Positions 32,202-42,312 are shown, numbered from the stretch's first letter. The stretch: DNA of 64,000 bases from an uncultured Megasphaera sp. (GCA_934202965.1 CAKPYN010000006.1:1-64000); one strand, 5' to 3'. Translations and numbers: made by a program. The notes: generated by a model from the letters alone, not told the origin.

Positions 32202-34853
32202 ATGAACCCCATATTGCTACAAGGATTAAACGCACAACAACAAACGATCGTAACCGATCTGACACATCACATACTGCTCAGTGCACCAGCCGGTACCGGA
32301 AAAACCAGTGTACTGGCCCGCCGTATTGCAGCTATTTTAGATACTCACACAGCCACGGCCTCCCAACTGCTGTGTCTGACATTTACTAATCGAGCCTGCA
32401 AAGAACTCAAACATAAAATTCTTGACATGACACACGAAAAAGGCCTTGACGTCATCGTCAAGACCATTCATAGTTTCTGTTATTCCTTAATCAAAGAAGA
32501 AGGGAAGGGTTCATCAGCTGCCTACACAGACTGCATTGTATATGATGATGAAGACTGCAAACAGATTCTTAACGACATCCTGATACAGTATTCTCTAAGC
32601 CTCTCCGGGAAGCAGCGTCTGCAAAAATTACAAAATTTTATTGAAATCATAAAAAAATATGACATTCTTCATGCTACTAATTCTCGAAATACATCATATG
32701 AAAATACCATTGCTTCTTTTTTGCACAATGATGCCGCCGTCCGTTCACTCTGCACGACGTATGATCATTCCATCGACAGCGACTTAGAACAATGGCTGGT
32801 AATCCATGGTCTGCAAGTATTTCAGTGTTATGAACAAATACTTCACGACAACCACGCATTTGATTTTGCTGACCTGATTACGTCTGCTTACCGTTTGCTG
32901 TGCAATGCCGACATATGCCGTCGCTGGCAGGAACGGTTTCGTTATATCGCGATTGATGAAATGCAGGATACGAGTGAACTGGAATACAAACTGTTGTCAC
33001 TGCTTTTCCCCGGCCGGATTATTTTATTATGCGGCGATTATTTTCAAACGATTTATGAATGGCGCGGCTCATACCCTGATTTAATTTTACGGCAATTTAC
33101 TGCTGACTTCTCACCACGCTGTATTTCGTTTACCATCAATTATCGTTCTACACGACTATTATTAAAAGCCTCTGCTGCCTATTTATCCCATGTATTCGGC
33201 CCAACCGTTCGTCAGCTCTATCCTTCAGCCAACATCGCTGCATCTAATGGACAAGATATTCCTATCGTCGTAAAGGAATGTTCTCATTTCATGGATGAAG
33301 CCCGTTGGATTTTCAGCGAAATTGCCAAATTTCCCCCTCAAGAACAGATCAAAGCTTGTATTATGACCCGAACCAATCGATATAATAAAGAAATATGGAA
33401 CGGTGTTCGTTCGCATAATGAACGGCTTCCTTTAGAAAACCGAGTCCCATTTACCATGATTGATCAATTTCAATTATTTAAACGGCAGGAATGTAAAGAT
33501 GTCATCGCATTTCTACGCTTATTTCTCAATAAACATGACTCCCTTAGCTTAAAGCGTATTATCAAGCGATTTGCTAAACGAATCGGACCGCATACCCTAG
33601 CGACGATTGAAAGCCCTTCATATCGCAAACTCGGTATCAGCCTTTGTGATTTTGTAGATCCAGAAACATCTATATGGAATGATCCATTTGGTCATTTACT
33701 ATCGGCCTTATCGCAGGAACAGGTTGTCGTTTTCGATGTGGAAAGCACAGGTACGAATACAACGCACGATGAAATTATCCAAATCGCTGCAATTCGCCTG
33801 AATTGCCGAGGTTTTGTCAAAGAACGCTTTATAACCTATATCCGTGCCAGTCGCAGCGTTGGAGATTCATATTATATTCATCACATCAGTGACGCCAAAC
33901 TCCAAGAACAAGGTCTCCCTCCCCAAGAAGCACTAACTGCTTTTTTACAATTCGCCAAGCAGGCTGTTATCGTCGGGCATAATGTTACGTATGATTTACA
34001 AATTCTGCACAGCGAACTCAGCCGCTTGCATCAACCACCGCTTAAGGATATTTCTTATTACGATACGCTGGATATATTTCGCCGGTTTTATCCCAATTTA
34101 CGCAACCATACCTTAAGCTTTCTCAGTGAGCATTTTTCTGTAGAAGATAAGCCTAGTCATGACGCTTTCGATGATATTATGGCAACCGCTGCTCTGCTGC
34201 GGTATGCCCTGCAAACACATATCATACCGGAAACGCCGCAACGGCGCACCTATATAGCGATGTATGCGTCTTTATTTACCCCTATTCGCCAAACCATACA
34301 GAATCTGCGTATGCTGACGTATGAAAAGCGACCTTATGATATGATTACCCAAGTGATGCTGCAAGGCGGGGTCAAAGCCTATTATACGTCCCAACAAGAA
34401 AAACAAGCCGTATCAGGTCAGCCTATTGATCGCATCGAAAATATCCGCAAATTATATCGGCTTGCCAAAGAACTCGATACGCATCCTCAGCAAGATGCCC
34501 GTGATGCGTTGACAGATTTTTTACAACTTACATCCTTATCCAACAGCGAATTAGATAGTTTGCTCGCCAAAAAACCCCAAATCCCGATTATTACGATTCA
34601 TCAGGCTAAGGGGTTAGAATTTGACTATGTTTTTTTAGCATGTCTGCAAGAAGGGACCTTTCCCTTATCACGAACCATTTCCCAGAATGAACTAGATGAA
34701 GAAAAACGGTTGTTTTATGTCGCCATGACCCGTGCAAAAAAAAGATTATATTTGAGCTGGCACCGCAAAGAAGGAAACCATGTCTGCCGGCCAAGTCAGT
34801 TTATCGCTGCCATCCCGTCACAATATAAACGAGAAATACCTGGATCTAAATAA
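32202..34853 (+). CDS. UvrD/Rep-like superfamily 1 helicase with an inserted DnaQ-type exonuclease domain
   Basis: An 883-residue DNA helicase. N-terminal motor: Walker A APAGTGKTSVL at 28-38, motif II IDEMQDTSELE near 250, motif III-IV region to about 480. Inserted at about 505-660 is a DEDDh exonuclease: VVVFDVESTGTN (first Asp-Glu), GHNVTYDLQIL and HDAFDDIMATAAL (His and last Asp). The helicase resumes with TIHQAKGLEFDYVFLACLQEG and VAMTRAKKRLYLSW. It would combine unwinding with 3'-5' trimming, probably in repair or recombination. The start has GAGGAG 9 nt upstream. It is divergent from the pilus operon. Confidence 0.9.
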   Translation: MNPILLQGLNAQQQTIVTDLTHHILLSAPAGTGKTSVLARRIAAILDTHTATASQLLCLTFTNRACKELKHKILDMTHEKGLDVIVKTIHSFCYSLIKEEGKGSSAAYTDCIVYDDEDCKQILNDILIQYSLSLSGKQRLQKLQNFIEIIKKYDILHATNSRNTSYENTIASFLHNDAAVRSLCTTYDHSIDSDLEQWLVIHGLQVFQCYEQILHDNHAFDFADLITSAYRLLCNADICRRWQERFRYIAIDEMQDTSELEYKLLSLLFPGRIILLCGDYFQTIYEWRGSYPDLILRQFTADFSPRCISFTINYRSTRLLLKASAAYLSHVFGPTVRQLYPSANIAASNGQDIPIVVKECSHFMDEARWIFSEIAKFPPQEQIKACIMTRTNRYNKEIWNGVRSHNERLPLENRVPFTMIDQFQLFKRQECKDVIAFLRLFLNKHDSLSLKRIIKRFAKRIGPHTLATIESPSYRKLGISLCDFVDPETSIWNDPFGHLLSALSQEQVVVFDVESTGTNTTHDEIIQIAAIRLNCRGFVKERFITYIRASRSVGDSYYIHHISDAKLQEQGLPPQEALTAFLQFAKQAVIVGHNVTYDLQILHSELSRLHQPPLKDISYYDTLDIFRRFYPNLRNHTLSFLSEHFSVEDKPSHDAFDDIMATAALLRYALQTHIIPETPQRRTYIAMYASLFTPIRQTIQNLRMLTYEKRPYDMITQVMLQGGVKAYYTSQQEKQAVSGQPIDRIENIRKLYRLAKELDTHPQQDARDALTDFLQLTSLSNSELDSLLAKKPQIPIITIHQAKGLEFDYVFLACLQEGTFPLSRTISQNELDEEKRLFYVAMTRAKKRLYLSWHRKEGNHVCRPSQFIAAIPSQYKREIPGSK

Positions 34854-35412
34854 AACCAACTAGCCCCAGTAATAATCCCAGCACACCAGAACCTATCAGT
34901 ACGCGAATGACACTCATTTTTTGATGAATAGCAACATAGGCCAGCACAAATACTAACAAACCGCCGATACTAATCTGGGATAAATCAGACGGCATTTCCT
35001 CAGTATTCCATAGAGCCAGCACAATAAAACTAAGACTAGCCGCGCAAATAAGCGCTACAACAGCCGGACGCAGACCATTTAAAATACCGCGGATAGCACC
35101 AATATCACCATATTTCAAAAAAATACGAGCTAATATAATGCCCAACAGTAAAGAAGGCGTCACAAATCCAACAGTAGCACAAATAGCTCCACCTATACCG
35201 GCAATCTTGGTACCTGCAAAGGTTGCCGCATTGATGCCAATAGGTCCCGGCGTCATTTGTGAAATCGTAAAAATATCAATAAATTCACTCATACTCAACC
35301 AATGATATGTGTCGACAACACTAGCCTGAATTAATGGCATAGATGCATAACCGCCACCGACACAAAATACGCCCACTTTGCAAAATTCCCAAAACAGCAG
35401 CCAATAAATCAT
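34846..35412 (-). CDS. Chromate transporter half-protein (CHR domain, second of pair)
   Basis: A 188-residue membrane protein with a single CHR domain: FCKVGVFCVGGGYASMPLIQ, SQMTPGPIGINAATFAG and a run of hydrophobic helices. It pairs with the neighbouring 192-residue protein as an antiparallel two-subunit transporter, in contrast to full-length ChrA. The true substrate in anaerobes is often unknown. Its end overlaps the convergent helicase gene by 8 bp. Confidence 0.9.
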   Translation of the reverse strand: MIYWLLFWEFCKVGVFCVGGGYASMPLIQASVVDTYHWLSMSEFIDIFTISQMTPGPIGINAATFAGTKIAGIGGAICATVGFVTPSLLLGIILARIFLKYGDIGAIRGILNGLRPAVVALICAASLSFIVLALWNTEEMPSDLSQISIGGLLVFVLAYVAIHQKMSVIRVLIGSGVLGLLLGLVGFI

Positions 35413-35424
35413 GACGATGCCTCC

Positions 35425-36003
35425 TTAATTATATTTGACAGCGCGCATAAACAAGAATCCGATTACGCCGTCAACAAGAATTAACTCCATAATATTCCAC
35501 TGCATCCATACACTGCCAATAAAGGTAGCTGCTATGATAAGCAATGGCAGAATGAGTTTTTTCTTGCATTGCTTTACCAATAAATTAATACCAACATTGA
35601 CAATCAATGCTGTCGCGCCGCACTGCATGCCTTTGAGTATCATTTTTATATATGCATTTTGGATAAAAAAATCGTAGCAATATGAAATAATCGTCAGCGT
35701 AATCAAACACGGCAGCACTGTGGCAACTAAAGCCGTTATGGTCCCCAACATGCCAGCCATGCGATATCCTAAAATAATCGAGCAATTCGCGGCTACCACA
35801 CCGGGCATAGATTGCGCAATAGCAACCATATCCAAAGCGTCTTTGTCTGTAATCCAGTGATATTCATCTACAAACTTTCCTTTCAGTAAGGGAATAATAA
35901 CATATCCGCCTCCTACAGTAAACGCACTGATGAGAAATGTGGTTTTAAAAAGAACCCAAAAAAAATGCGCATCCCGTGATGCATGTTTTGGTACGGTTTT
36001 CAT
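35425..36003 (-). CDS. Chromate transporter half-protein (CHR domain, first of pair)
   Basis: 192 residues with one CHR domain: TTFLISAFTVGGGYVIIPLL and AQSMPGVVAANCSIILGYRMAG. It precedes its partner by 12 bp. The start is preceded by AAAGGAG. The pair is divergent from a LysR-type regulator, which probably controls it. Transport of chromate, sulfate or another anion is inferred from the family only. Confidence 0.9.
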   Translation of the reverse strand: MKTVPKHASRDAHFFWVLFKTTFLISAFTVGGGYVIIPLLKGKFVDEYHWITDKDALDMVAIAQSMPGVVAANCSIILGYRMAGMLGTITALVATVLPCLITLTIISYCYDFFIQNAYIKMILKGMQCGATALIVNVGINLLVKQCKKKLILPLLIIAATFIGSVWMQWNIMELILVDGVIGFLFMRAVKYN

Positions 36004-36119
36004 TTTTTTCTCCTTTCAATTGTATTTTCAAATTGATTATATCACGTTGGAATACATATTGAAAATATCTGGATAATTGATATGATATACGTAATACCTA
36101 TTGGAAAGGATTTTAAATC

Positions 36120-36983
36120 ATGGATATTCGCCAATTAACATATTTTATTACTATCGCCGAAGAAGGCCAAATTACAGCTGCCGCCAGACGGCTTCATATG
36201 GCACAGCCACCATTGAGTCAACAAATGAAAAATTTGGAAGAAGAGCTAGGCGTCCAGTTGTTCAAACGAGGTCCCCGTCAAGTTCAACTTACAGATGCCG
36301 GAGAAATTCTTTTACGTCGAGCACAACAGATTGTCACATTATCAGATTCTACCTTACGAGAAATCACAGACTTCAAAAAAGGCCTGTGCGGTACGCTGCG
36401 TATCGGAACTGTTTCTTCTTCTGGAAGCATTATTCTGCAGCCAGCTATGTCACAATTTCATCAGCAATATCGTGGTATTCGCTTTGAAATCTACGAAGGA
36501 AATACGTTTAAAATTATCGAATTGCTGCAAAAAGGGTTAATCGAAGTAGGACTGGTACGTACCCCATTTAATCAAGAATCTATGCACTGCAAATTATTAC
36601 AAGAGGACCCGATGATCCTAGCCTTATCTGATGAGCTGGACTGGTGTCCCGATAAAACAGAAATTACCCTTTCGGACACGGCCGGACAGCCTTTGATTAT
36701 TTACCGCCGCTTTGATCAACTAATTCACGAAACTTGCGCGGTTTATAATATTACGCCCAATATTTTTTGTCGCTGCGATGATGCCCGCACAGCGCTACTA
36801 TGGGCCAATGCCGGCATGGGAATTGCCGTGATTCCCTATTCTGCATTCACCTTAGGAGAGCATTCTACCCTTCACATGAAATGTATCATAGAGCCACAGC
36901 TAACCACCCGCATGGCCGCCATTTGGATGAAAAATCGATACATATCTTCACTAGCAGAAAAATTTATTCATGCTTTATCTTGA
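36120..36983 (+). CDS. LysR-family transcriptional regulator
   Basis: 287 residues. The N-terminal winged helix-turn-helix is classical: MDIRQLTYFITIAEEGQITAAARRLHMAQPPLSQQMKNLEEELGVQLFKRG in outline, followed by the linker helix and an effector-binding domain from about residue 90 (LRIGTVSSSGS). The sequence resembles the CynR/aromatic-type LysR regulators. It is divergent from the chromate transporter pair over 116 bp; autorepression and activation of the pair are expected. GAAAGGA lies upstream of the start. Confidence 0.93.
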   Translation: MDIRQLTYFITIAEEGQITAAARRLHMAQPPLSQQMKNLEEELGVQLFKRGPRQVQLTDAGEILLRRAQQIVTLSDSTLREITDFKKGLCGTLRIGTVSSSGSIILQPAMSQFHQQYRGIRFEIYEGNTFKIIELLQKGLIEVGLVRTPFNQESMHCKLLQEDPMILALSDELDWCPDKTEITLSDTAGQPLIIYRRFDQLIHETCAVYNITPNIFCRCDDARTALLWANAGMGIAVIPYSAFTLGEHSTLHMKCIIEPQLTTRMAAIWMKNRYISSLAEKFIHALS

Positions 36984-37100
36984 GTATATATCTCACATAA
37001 TCAAGACATGCCATGTAATCGGTGTTCATTTTCCTTTTGTTGCTTACACTTGGGAAAAGATAGCACTAACAAGTTGCAACAAAAACTATATAGAGAGAAA

Positions 37101-37134
37101 AAAGGACTATCGTGTCATACGATAGTCCTTTTTA
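37101..37134. terminator. Bidirectional terminator between lysR and suf
   Basis: AAAGGACTATCG (37101-37112)/CGATAGTCCTTT (37120-37131), loop of 7, flanked by A and T runs on both sides, so it can serve both the lysR and the sufU transcripts. Confidence 0.88.
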
Positions 37135-37216
37135 GCATACAGTTTGCTGTGGCAATATAGATGATAGAAATACTAGATATCTCCATTCTCTCCCATTTAC
37201 CAGTCTGTATCTGATT

Positions 37217-37657
37217 TTATTTATTTTTATCCCGTTCGATAGCTTCTTTCAGCGTATGCCATGCCAGTACGGCACATTTAACACGAGCCGGCATATTGGA
37301 AATATTTTTGAGTGCAATCGCATCTTCCAAATCTTCCAATTCATCGTCATCGGTGACTTCCCGCTTAATCATATCGAGAAATAAATTAACCAGACGCAGT
37401 GCCTCTTCTACGGTTTTACCTTTAATAAGATCAATCATGATATCGGCAGACGCCTGACTAATGGCACAGCCGCTTCCCGTATAGGCCGCGTCTTTGATAA
37501 CGCCATCCTGAATATCCGCCTGCAAAGTAATATCATCACCACAGCTCGGATTATGGCCATGTTCCTGTAAGTTAGCATGTTCCAGGGGATGTTTATTTTC
37601 TTGACACTGATTGTGTTCCAAAATAATATCAGAATACAATTCGTTCATGTTTTCCAT
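37217..37657 (-). CDS. sufU: Iron-sulfur scaffold/sulfur-transfer protein SufU
   Basis: A 146-residue IscU-fold protein: LYSDIILEH at the start, NPSCGDDITLQ (first Cys), GSGCAISQASADIM (second Cys) and a C-terminal ARVKCAVLAWHTL (third Cys). The insertion between the second and third Cys is typical of SufU, which accepts sulfur from SufS through zinc-ligand exchange. It is the last gene of the suf operon, 17 bp after sufS. Confidence 0.95.
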   Translation of the reverse strand: MENMNELYSDIILEHNQCQENKHPLEHANLQEHGHNPSCGDDITLQADIQDGVIKDAAYTGSGCAISQASADIMIDLIKGKTVEEALRLVNLFLDMIKREVTDDDELEDLEDAIALKNISNMPARVKCAVLAWHTLKEAIERDKNK

Positions 37658-37674
37658 GGTTTGATTACACTCCT

Positions 37675-38895
37675 TTAGTCTTTATAGCCCATCTGTTTGC
37701 GAACGAGCGGCAGTTTTTCGAGGAAGTAATCGACTTCTTCCAAGGTATTGTAGATATAGAAGCTGGCACGGTTGGAAGCTTCTACATGAAGATGGGCACC
37801 TAAAGGCTGTGCACAGTGATGACCTGAACGAATGGCAATGCCGTAGCTATCCAAAATCGTAGCTGCATCATGCGGATGTACGCCGTCAATGGTAAAGGTA
37901 ATAACACCAGTCTTTTCTGCCGGATCCGTACTGCCAATAATATGGATGTGCGGAATTTTTTTCATACCTTCCAGACAGTGCCGCGTCAAAACTTCTTCAT
38001 GCGCTTCGATGTTGTCCATGCCCAAATCTTCCAAGTAGTCAATCGCAGCATGCAGGGCAACGGCACCTTCAACGTTTTGTGAACCAGCTTCAAATTTAAA
38101 AGGCAGTTCGTTGAATGTCGTCGATTGTTCCTGTACATATTCGATCATATCGCCGCCTAAGAGGAACGGTTCCATGCCTTCCAAAATTGCTTCTTTACCG
38201 TACAATACACCCGTGCTGGCAGAACCACACATCTTGTGGCCGGAAAAAGCATAGAAATCACAATCCAAGTCCTGTACGTCTGTCTTCATATGTGGCGTAG
38301 ATTGGGCACCATCGACAATCGCAATAGCACCAACAGCATGGGCTCTGGCAACGATATCTTTGACTGGACGTTTCATACCAAAAACATTGCTGACAGCTGC
38401 AAAGGCAACGATTTTCGTTTTATCATCAATTTTAGCTAAGTCTTCGTCTGTAAAATGCCCTTCTTCATCGAGATACATGTAGTCCAATACAGCGCCTGTT
38501 TTTTGGCATACACGCTGCCATGTCACCAAATCGGAATGATGTTCAGAAATAGGAATAACAATTTTGTCGCCCTTTTTCAGACGCGGTTCGGCATAGCTGC
38601 GGGCAATTAAGTTTAATGCTTCTGTCGTGTTGCGTACAAACACGATTTCTTTAGTTGAGTCTGCATTGATAAACTTGCGAACAGCTTCACGCGCTTCATC
38701 ATAGAGTTCGCCGGCTTCAATACTCAATACATGGGCACCACGATGTGGATTGCCGTTGTGATGTTCCAACAGGTCTACGATTGCATGAATAACCTGATAC
38801 GGTTTTTGCGTCGTTGCAGCATTATCAAAGTAAACGATTTGATGTCCATTGTGGACTTTAGTCAAGATGGGGAAATCTTTTCGTACATTTAACAT
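37675..38895 (-). CDS. sufS: Cysteine desulfurase SufS
   Basis: A PLP enzyme of about 406 residues. YFDNAATTQKP is at the start, the PLP-Lys is in FSGHKMCGS near residue 222, and the catalytic Cys is in RSGHHCAQPL near 355, in a long-tight loop typical of SufS. The ATG at 38895 (MLNVRKDFP) follows GAAAGGTG and lies inside the 3' end of sufD (38-bp overlap); the longer ORF start is rejected. It supplies sulfur for cluster assembly on SufBCD via SufU. Confidence 0.96.
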   Translation of the reverse strand: MLNVRKDFPILTKVHNGHQIVYFDNAATTQKPYQVIHAIVDLLEHHNGNPHRGAHVLSIEAGELYDEAREAVRKFINADSTKEIVFVRNTTEALNLIARSYAEPRLKKGDKIVIPISEHHSDLVTWQRVCQKTGAVLDYMYLDEEGHFTDEDLAKIDDKTKIVAFAAVSNVFGMKRPVKDIVARAHAVGAIAIVDGAQSTPHMKTDVQDLDCDFYAFSGHKMCGSASTGVLYGKEAILEGMEPFLLGGDMIEYVQEQSTTFNELPFKFEAGSQNVEGAVALHAAIDYLEDLGMDNIEAHEEVLTRHCLEGMKKIPHIHIIGSTDPAEKTGVITFTIDGVHPHDAATILDSYGIAIRSGHHCAQPLGAHLHVEASNRASFYIYNTLEEVDYFLEKLPLVRKQMGYKD

Positions 38896-39997
38896 GGCAA
38901 TCACCTTTCTGACGGCAGGACTGCATTTTTTCACGTACAGCCTGGAGCGCTTTATTTTCTAAATCTTTATCACCAATTGCATCAATAACAGGGCGAATAT
39001 TGGATTCAACGATAATGAGTTGAGCACCGGCTTCACTAAAGCCACGGCTCATGAGATAAAAGAGTTTATCCTTATCAATCTGTCCGGCACTGGACGCATG
39101 ATTTCCGACGACATCATCTTCCTTGCAAAGCAGAAGTGGTACGGAAATAGAATGTACCTTAGGGCTGAGAAGAATACATGTATCCGATTCAGAACCTACA
39201 GCTTTTTTACCGCCGCGCAAGAAATCAATCGTGCCGCGGAAGAATTTTTTAGATGTATCCAATAAGGCACCGGTCGTTACGATATCCGTATTGGTTTTGA
39301 TACCTTGTGTCGGTACCCAATAGGAAAAGTCAACAACTTGGTCGTCATTACCCAAATACATAGCCTGACTATTGAAATTGCTTTCGTCATGCATTAAATC
39401 CGTTTTATAATATACAGCTGTTGTCTTGGCACCAATTTCGGCACTGACGTAATCGACTGTACTTTCTTTACCAGCGTCGGCATAACGGTGTTCTATATGA
39501 CGGACCGTTTTATCATGGAACTGTACTTTGCTGATTTTAACATGGGCATGATCTTCGGTTTTGACATAGCTGAGAAAATTAACCAAGCCATCAGCCGCGC
39601 CGCCTTCAAACAGCAAATATACGGTCAAATCGCTATCTGCGGCGGCCGTAATTTTCAGCTGACCGCGAATCTGCGGCATTGTATCACTTACCGTATATAC
39701 CAACCAAACAGCACCTTTTTGCCGTGCTCCTATATCAATATGACAATATGAATCACTAGCTGTCAACACGGTGTGCAGTGCATCCGGATTGGCTCCCTGA
39801 AAATCGCCCAAATCTGGCATACCATTTTCTTTGTTAAAGGAAACAGTAACATTTCCTTCGTGGCGTTCCTGCGGTTCATATGCTTTTGTTGGCGCATCCT
39901 GCATAGAATCTAGTTCCAAGTAATTTACTTTCATCCAATGGAACGTCGGCCGCGGGAGTTGGTTATATTGTTCTTTTACTGTTTTCGTTGCCATCAT
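38858..39997 (-). CDS. sufD: Fe-S cluster assembly protein SufD
   Basis: 379 residues with the SufB/SufD beta-helix core and the C-terminal signature DEDDVVGNHASSAGQIDKDKLFYLMSRG in outline. It pairs with SufB and SufC in the scaffold complex. The last 20 residues (CRQKGDCHVKC...) add three cysteines in an unusual tail, encoded where the gene overlaps sufS. The start has GGGAGGAGG upstream with two ATGs. Confidence 0.93.
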   Translation of the reverse strand: MMATKTVKEQYNQLPRPTFHWMKVNYLELDSMQDAPTKAYEPQERHEGNVTVSFNKENGMPDLGDFQGANPDALHTVLTASDSYCHIDIGARQKGAVWLVYTVSDTMPQIRGQLKITAAADSDLTVYLLFEGGAADGLVNFLSYVKTEDHAHVKISKVQFHDKTVRHIEHRYADAGKESTVDYVSAEIGAKTTAVYYKTDLMHDESNFNSQAMYLGNDDQVVDFSYWVPTQGIKTNTDIVTTGALLDTSKKFFRGTIDFLRGGKKAVGSESDTCILLSPKVHSISVPLLLCKEDDVVGNHASSAGQIDKDKLFYLMSRGFSEAGAQLIIVESNIRPVIDAIGDKDLENKALQAVREKMQSCRQKGDCHVKCTKRFPHLD

Positions 39998-40009
39998 ATT
40001 CCTCCTCCC

Positions 40010-41455
40010 TTATTTCAACGAACCTTTAAGTTCAAGGTTAATTAAGTTATTCATTTCGACAGCATATTCAAGAGGCAAGGCTTTGGAAACCGGTTCTACG
40101 AACCCGCGTACCAACATAGCTCTTGCTTCATCTTCACTCAGGCCGCGGCTCATGAGGTAGAAAATAGCATCATCGGAAATACGGCCAATAGATGCTTCAT
40201 GACCAAGGTCGATGTTATCATTCTTGACAACAATAGCCGGAATCGTATCGGACTGAGACTGTTCATCCAGCATCAGTGATTCACAACTGACGTTGGCTTT
40301 CGAGCCTTCGGCATTTTCATTAATGACAACACTGCCGCGGTAAATGCAGACACCACCGCTCTTGCTGATAGATTTTGAATTAATATTACTCGTCGTATGC
40401 GGTGCATTATGTACTACTTTGGACCCTGTATCCAAATATTGTCCTTTCCCAGCAAAGGTAACGCCTGTAAATTCACAGTGTGCCCCTTCGCCCTGGAGAA
40501 TACTCATCGGGTACAAGCAAGATGTATGAGAGCCAAACGAACCGGTTACCCAGTTAATCGTGCCATTTTTGCCGACAATAGCCCGTTTGGTATTTAAGTT
40601 GTACATATTTTTCGACCAGTTTTCAATGGTTGAATATGTCAGTGTGGCATCGTCACCAATAAACAATTCAACACAGCCGGCATGCAAGTTGGCTACGTTG
40701 TATTTTGGTGCCGAACATCCTTCGATAAAATGTACTTTAGCCCCTTTTTCAACAATAATCATCGTATGTTCAAACTGACCTGCTCCCGGTGCATTAAGGC
40801 GGAAATAACTTTGCAGAGGAATAGATACGTCTACACCGGCTGGTACATAGACATAAGAACCGCCGGACCAGACAGCACCATGAAGAGCCGCAAATTTATG
40901 ATCTGTTGGCGGTACTAGTTTCATAAAATGCGCTTTAACAATATCTTCATATTTCTTCAGCGCCGTATCAAAATCGGTATAAATAACCCCCTGCTGTACC
41001 AGTTCATCCTGAATGCTATGATATACAACTTCTGAGTCATACTGTGCACCAACGCCGGACAAGGACGTTTTTTCTGCTTCCGGAATCCCCAAGCGATCAA
41101 AGGTATCTTTGATGTCATCAGGTACATCATTCCAGTCTGCTTTCATCTGTGCATTCGGGCGGACATAGGTAACAATATTATCCATATCCAGCTCGCTGAT
41201 GTCCGGACCCCAATCAGGGTATTCCATTTGATAGAACAAATCTAAGGATTTAAGACGGAAATCCAACATCCACTGCGGTTCGTTCTTCTTGGCAGAAATT
41301 TCCCGTACAATATCTGGTGTCAATCCGGCATTTGTTTTATATGCATATTTAAAATCTTTTTTAAAGTTATACATGTTGCCGAAATCCGTAAAGGATTCGA
41401 TCTTTTCTTTTTCTGCAGCCAGCTTTTCTTCGGCTATCTTTTTTTCATCAGCCAT
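40010..41455 (-). CDS. sufB: Fe-S cluster assembly protein SufB
   Basis: 481 residues, the main scaffold of the SufBCD complex. Recognised by GAVWSGGSYVYVPAGVDV, FIEGCSAPKY, VTGSFGSHTSCLYP and the ending GHEASIGRISDDAIFYLMSRGLSEDEA in outline. It contains the conserved Cys and His used in cluster building. It lies between sufC (12 bp) and sufD (12 bp). Confidence 0.96.
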   Translation of the reverse strand: MADEKKIAEEKLAAEKEKIESFTDFGNMYNFKKDFKYAYKTNAGLTPDIVREISAKKNEPQWMLDFRLKSLDLFYQMEYPDWGPDISELDMDNIVTYVRPNAQMKADWNDVPDDIKDTFDRLGIPEAEKTSLSGVGAQYDSEVVYHSIQDELVQQGVIYTDFDTALKKYEDIVKAHFMKLVPPTDHKFAALHGAVWSGGSYVYVPAGVDVSIPLQSYFRLNAPGAGQFEHTMIIVEKGAKVHFIEGCSAPKYNVANLHAGCVELFIGDDATLTYSTIENWSKNMYNLNTKRAIVGKNGTINWVTGSFGSHTSCLYPMSILQGEGAHCEFTGVTFAGKGQYLDTGSKVVHNAPHTTSNINSKSISKSGGVCIYRGSVVINENAEGSKANVSCESLMLDEQSQSDTIPAIVVKNDNIDLGHEASIGRISDDAIFYLMSRGLSEDEARAMLVRGFVEPVSKALPLEYAVEMNNLINLELKGSLK

Positions 41456-41467
41456 GTTGCGTGCCTC

Positions 41468-42214
41468 CTATTTAGCCTGTTCTTTAAATGCATCATAGCC
41501 GTTGGCTTCGATTTCCTGAATCAGCGATGCATTGCCGGTTTTTACAATTTTGCCGTTAATGAGTACGTGAACAAAATCTGGCTTTAAGTCCTGTAAAATT
41601 TCACTGTGATGCGTAATAACCAAGATGGAATTGGTTTCGTTGTGATATTGGGATACTGTTTCAGAAACAATACGTACAGCATCTACGTCTAAGCCGGAAT
41701 CAATTTCATCGAGCATGGTCAATTTTGGTTCGAGCATGCACATCTGCAAAATTTCTGTCTTTTTGCGTTCGCCGCCGGAAAATCCATCATTGACATATCG
41801 TGTTGCATAAGACCGATCCATTTTCAGCTGATCCATCTGTTTATGGAGTTTTTTACGGAACGGCATAATACGCTGTGTCTGGCCGCTTACTGTACTTTTG
41901 GCATTACGAATGAAATTTTCAACAGAAATTCCCTGTACGGCAATAGGGGCCTGAAAGGCCATAAAAATCCCAGCTTTGGCACGTTCATTAACCGGTGCAT
42001 GCGTAATATCTTTACCTTCAAAGAAAATCTTACCTGCTGTAACGACGTATTTGGGATTCCCCATAATCGCGTTAAACAACGTCGATTTTCCGGCACCATT
42101 GGATCCCATGATAACATGGGTTTCGCCAGTGTTAATGGTCAAGTCCAAGCCTTTCAGGATTTCTTTTCCTTCAACGGCGACTTTCAAGCCTTCTACTCTA
42201 ATCAATTCACTCAT
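41468..42214 (-). CDS. sufC: Fe-S cluster assembly ATPase SufC
   Basis: About 248 residues. Walker A GSNGAGKSTLFN near 37, Q-loop AFQAPIAVQGIS, signature FSGGERKKTEILQ and Walker B LTMLDEIDSGLD; the ERKK form of the signature is specific for SufC. ATP hydrolysis remodels the SufBD pair. Three consecutive ATGs (42220, 42217, 42214) follow AGGAG; the last has the best spacing. First gene of the operon. Confidence 0.96.
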   Translation of the reverse strand: MSELIRVEGLKVAVEGKEILKGLDLTINTGETHVIMGSNGAGKSTLFNAIMGNPKYVVTAGKIFFEGKDITHAPVNERAKAGIFMAFQAPIAVQGISVENFIRNAKSTVSGQTQRIMPFRKKLHKQMDQLKMDRSYATRYVNDGFSGGERKKTEILQMCMLEPKLTMLDEIDSGLDVDAVRIVSETVSQYHNETNSILVITHHSEILQDLKPDFVHVLINGKIVKTGNASLIQEIEANGYDAFKEQAK

Positions 42215-42283
42215 CATCATTCACTCCTATATATGTCTTTAATCTTGATTCTCAATATTAAAGTGTACCTTTTGACTATACTA

Positions 42284-42312
42284 AGAATACTCCAACCGCT
42301 TCATAAAGTCAA
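42284..42312 (-). promoter_or_regulatory. suf operon promoter
   Basis: Minus-strand TTGACT (42312-42307) and TATTCT (42289-42284), 17 bp apart, about 70 bp before sufC. The -10 region contains the direct repeat AGTAT-TCTT-AGTAT. No clear IscR-type palindrome was found. Confidence 0.7.
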
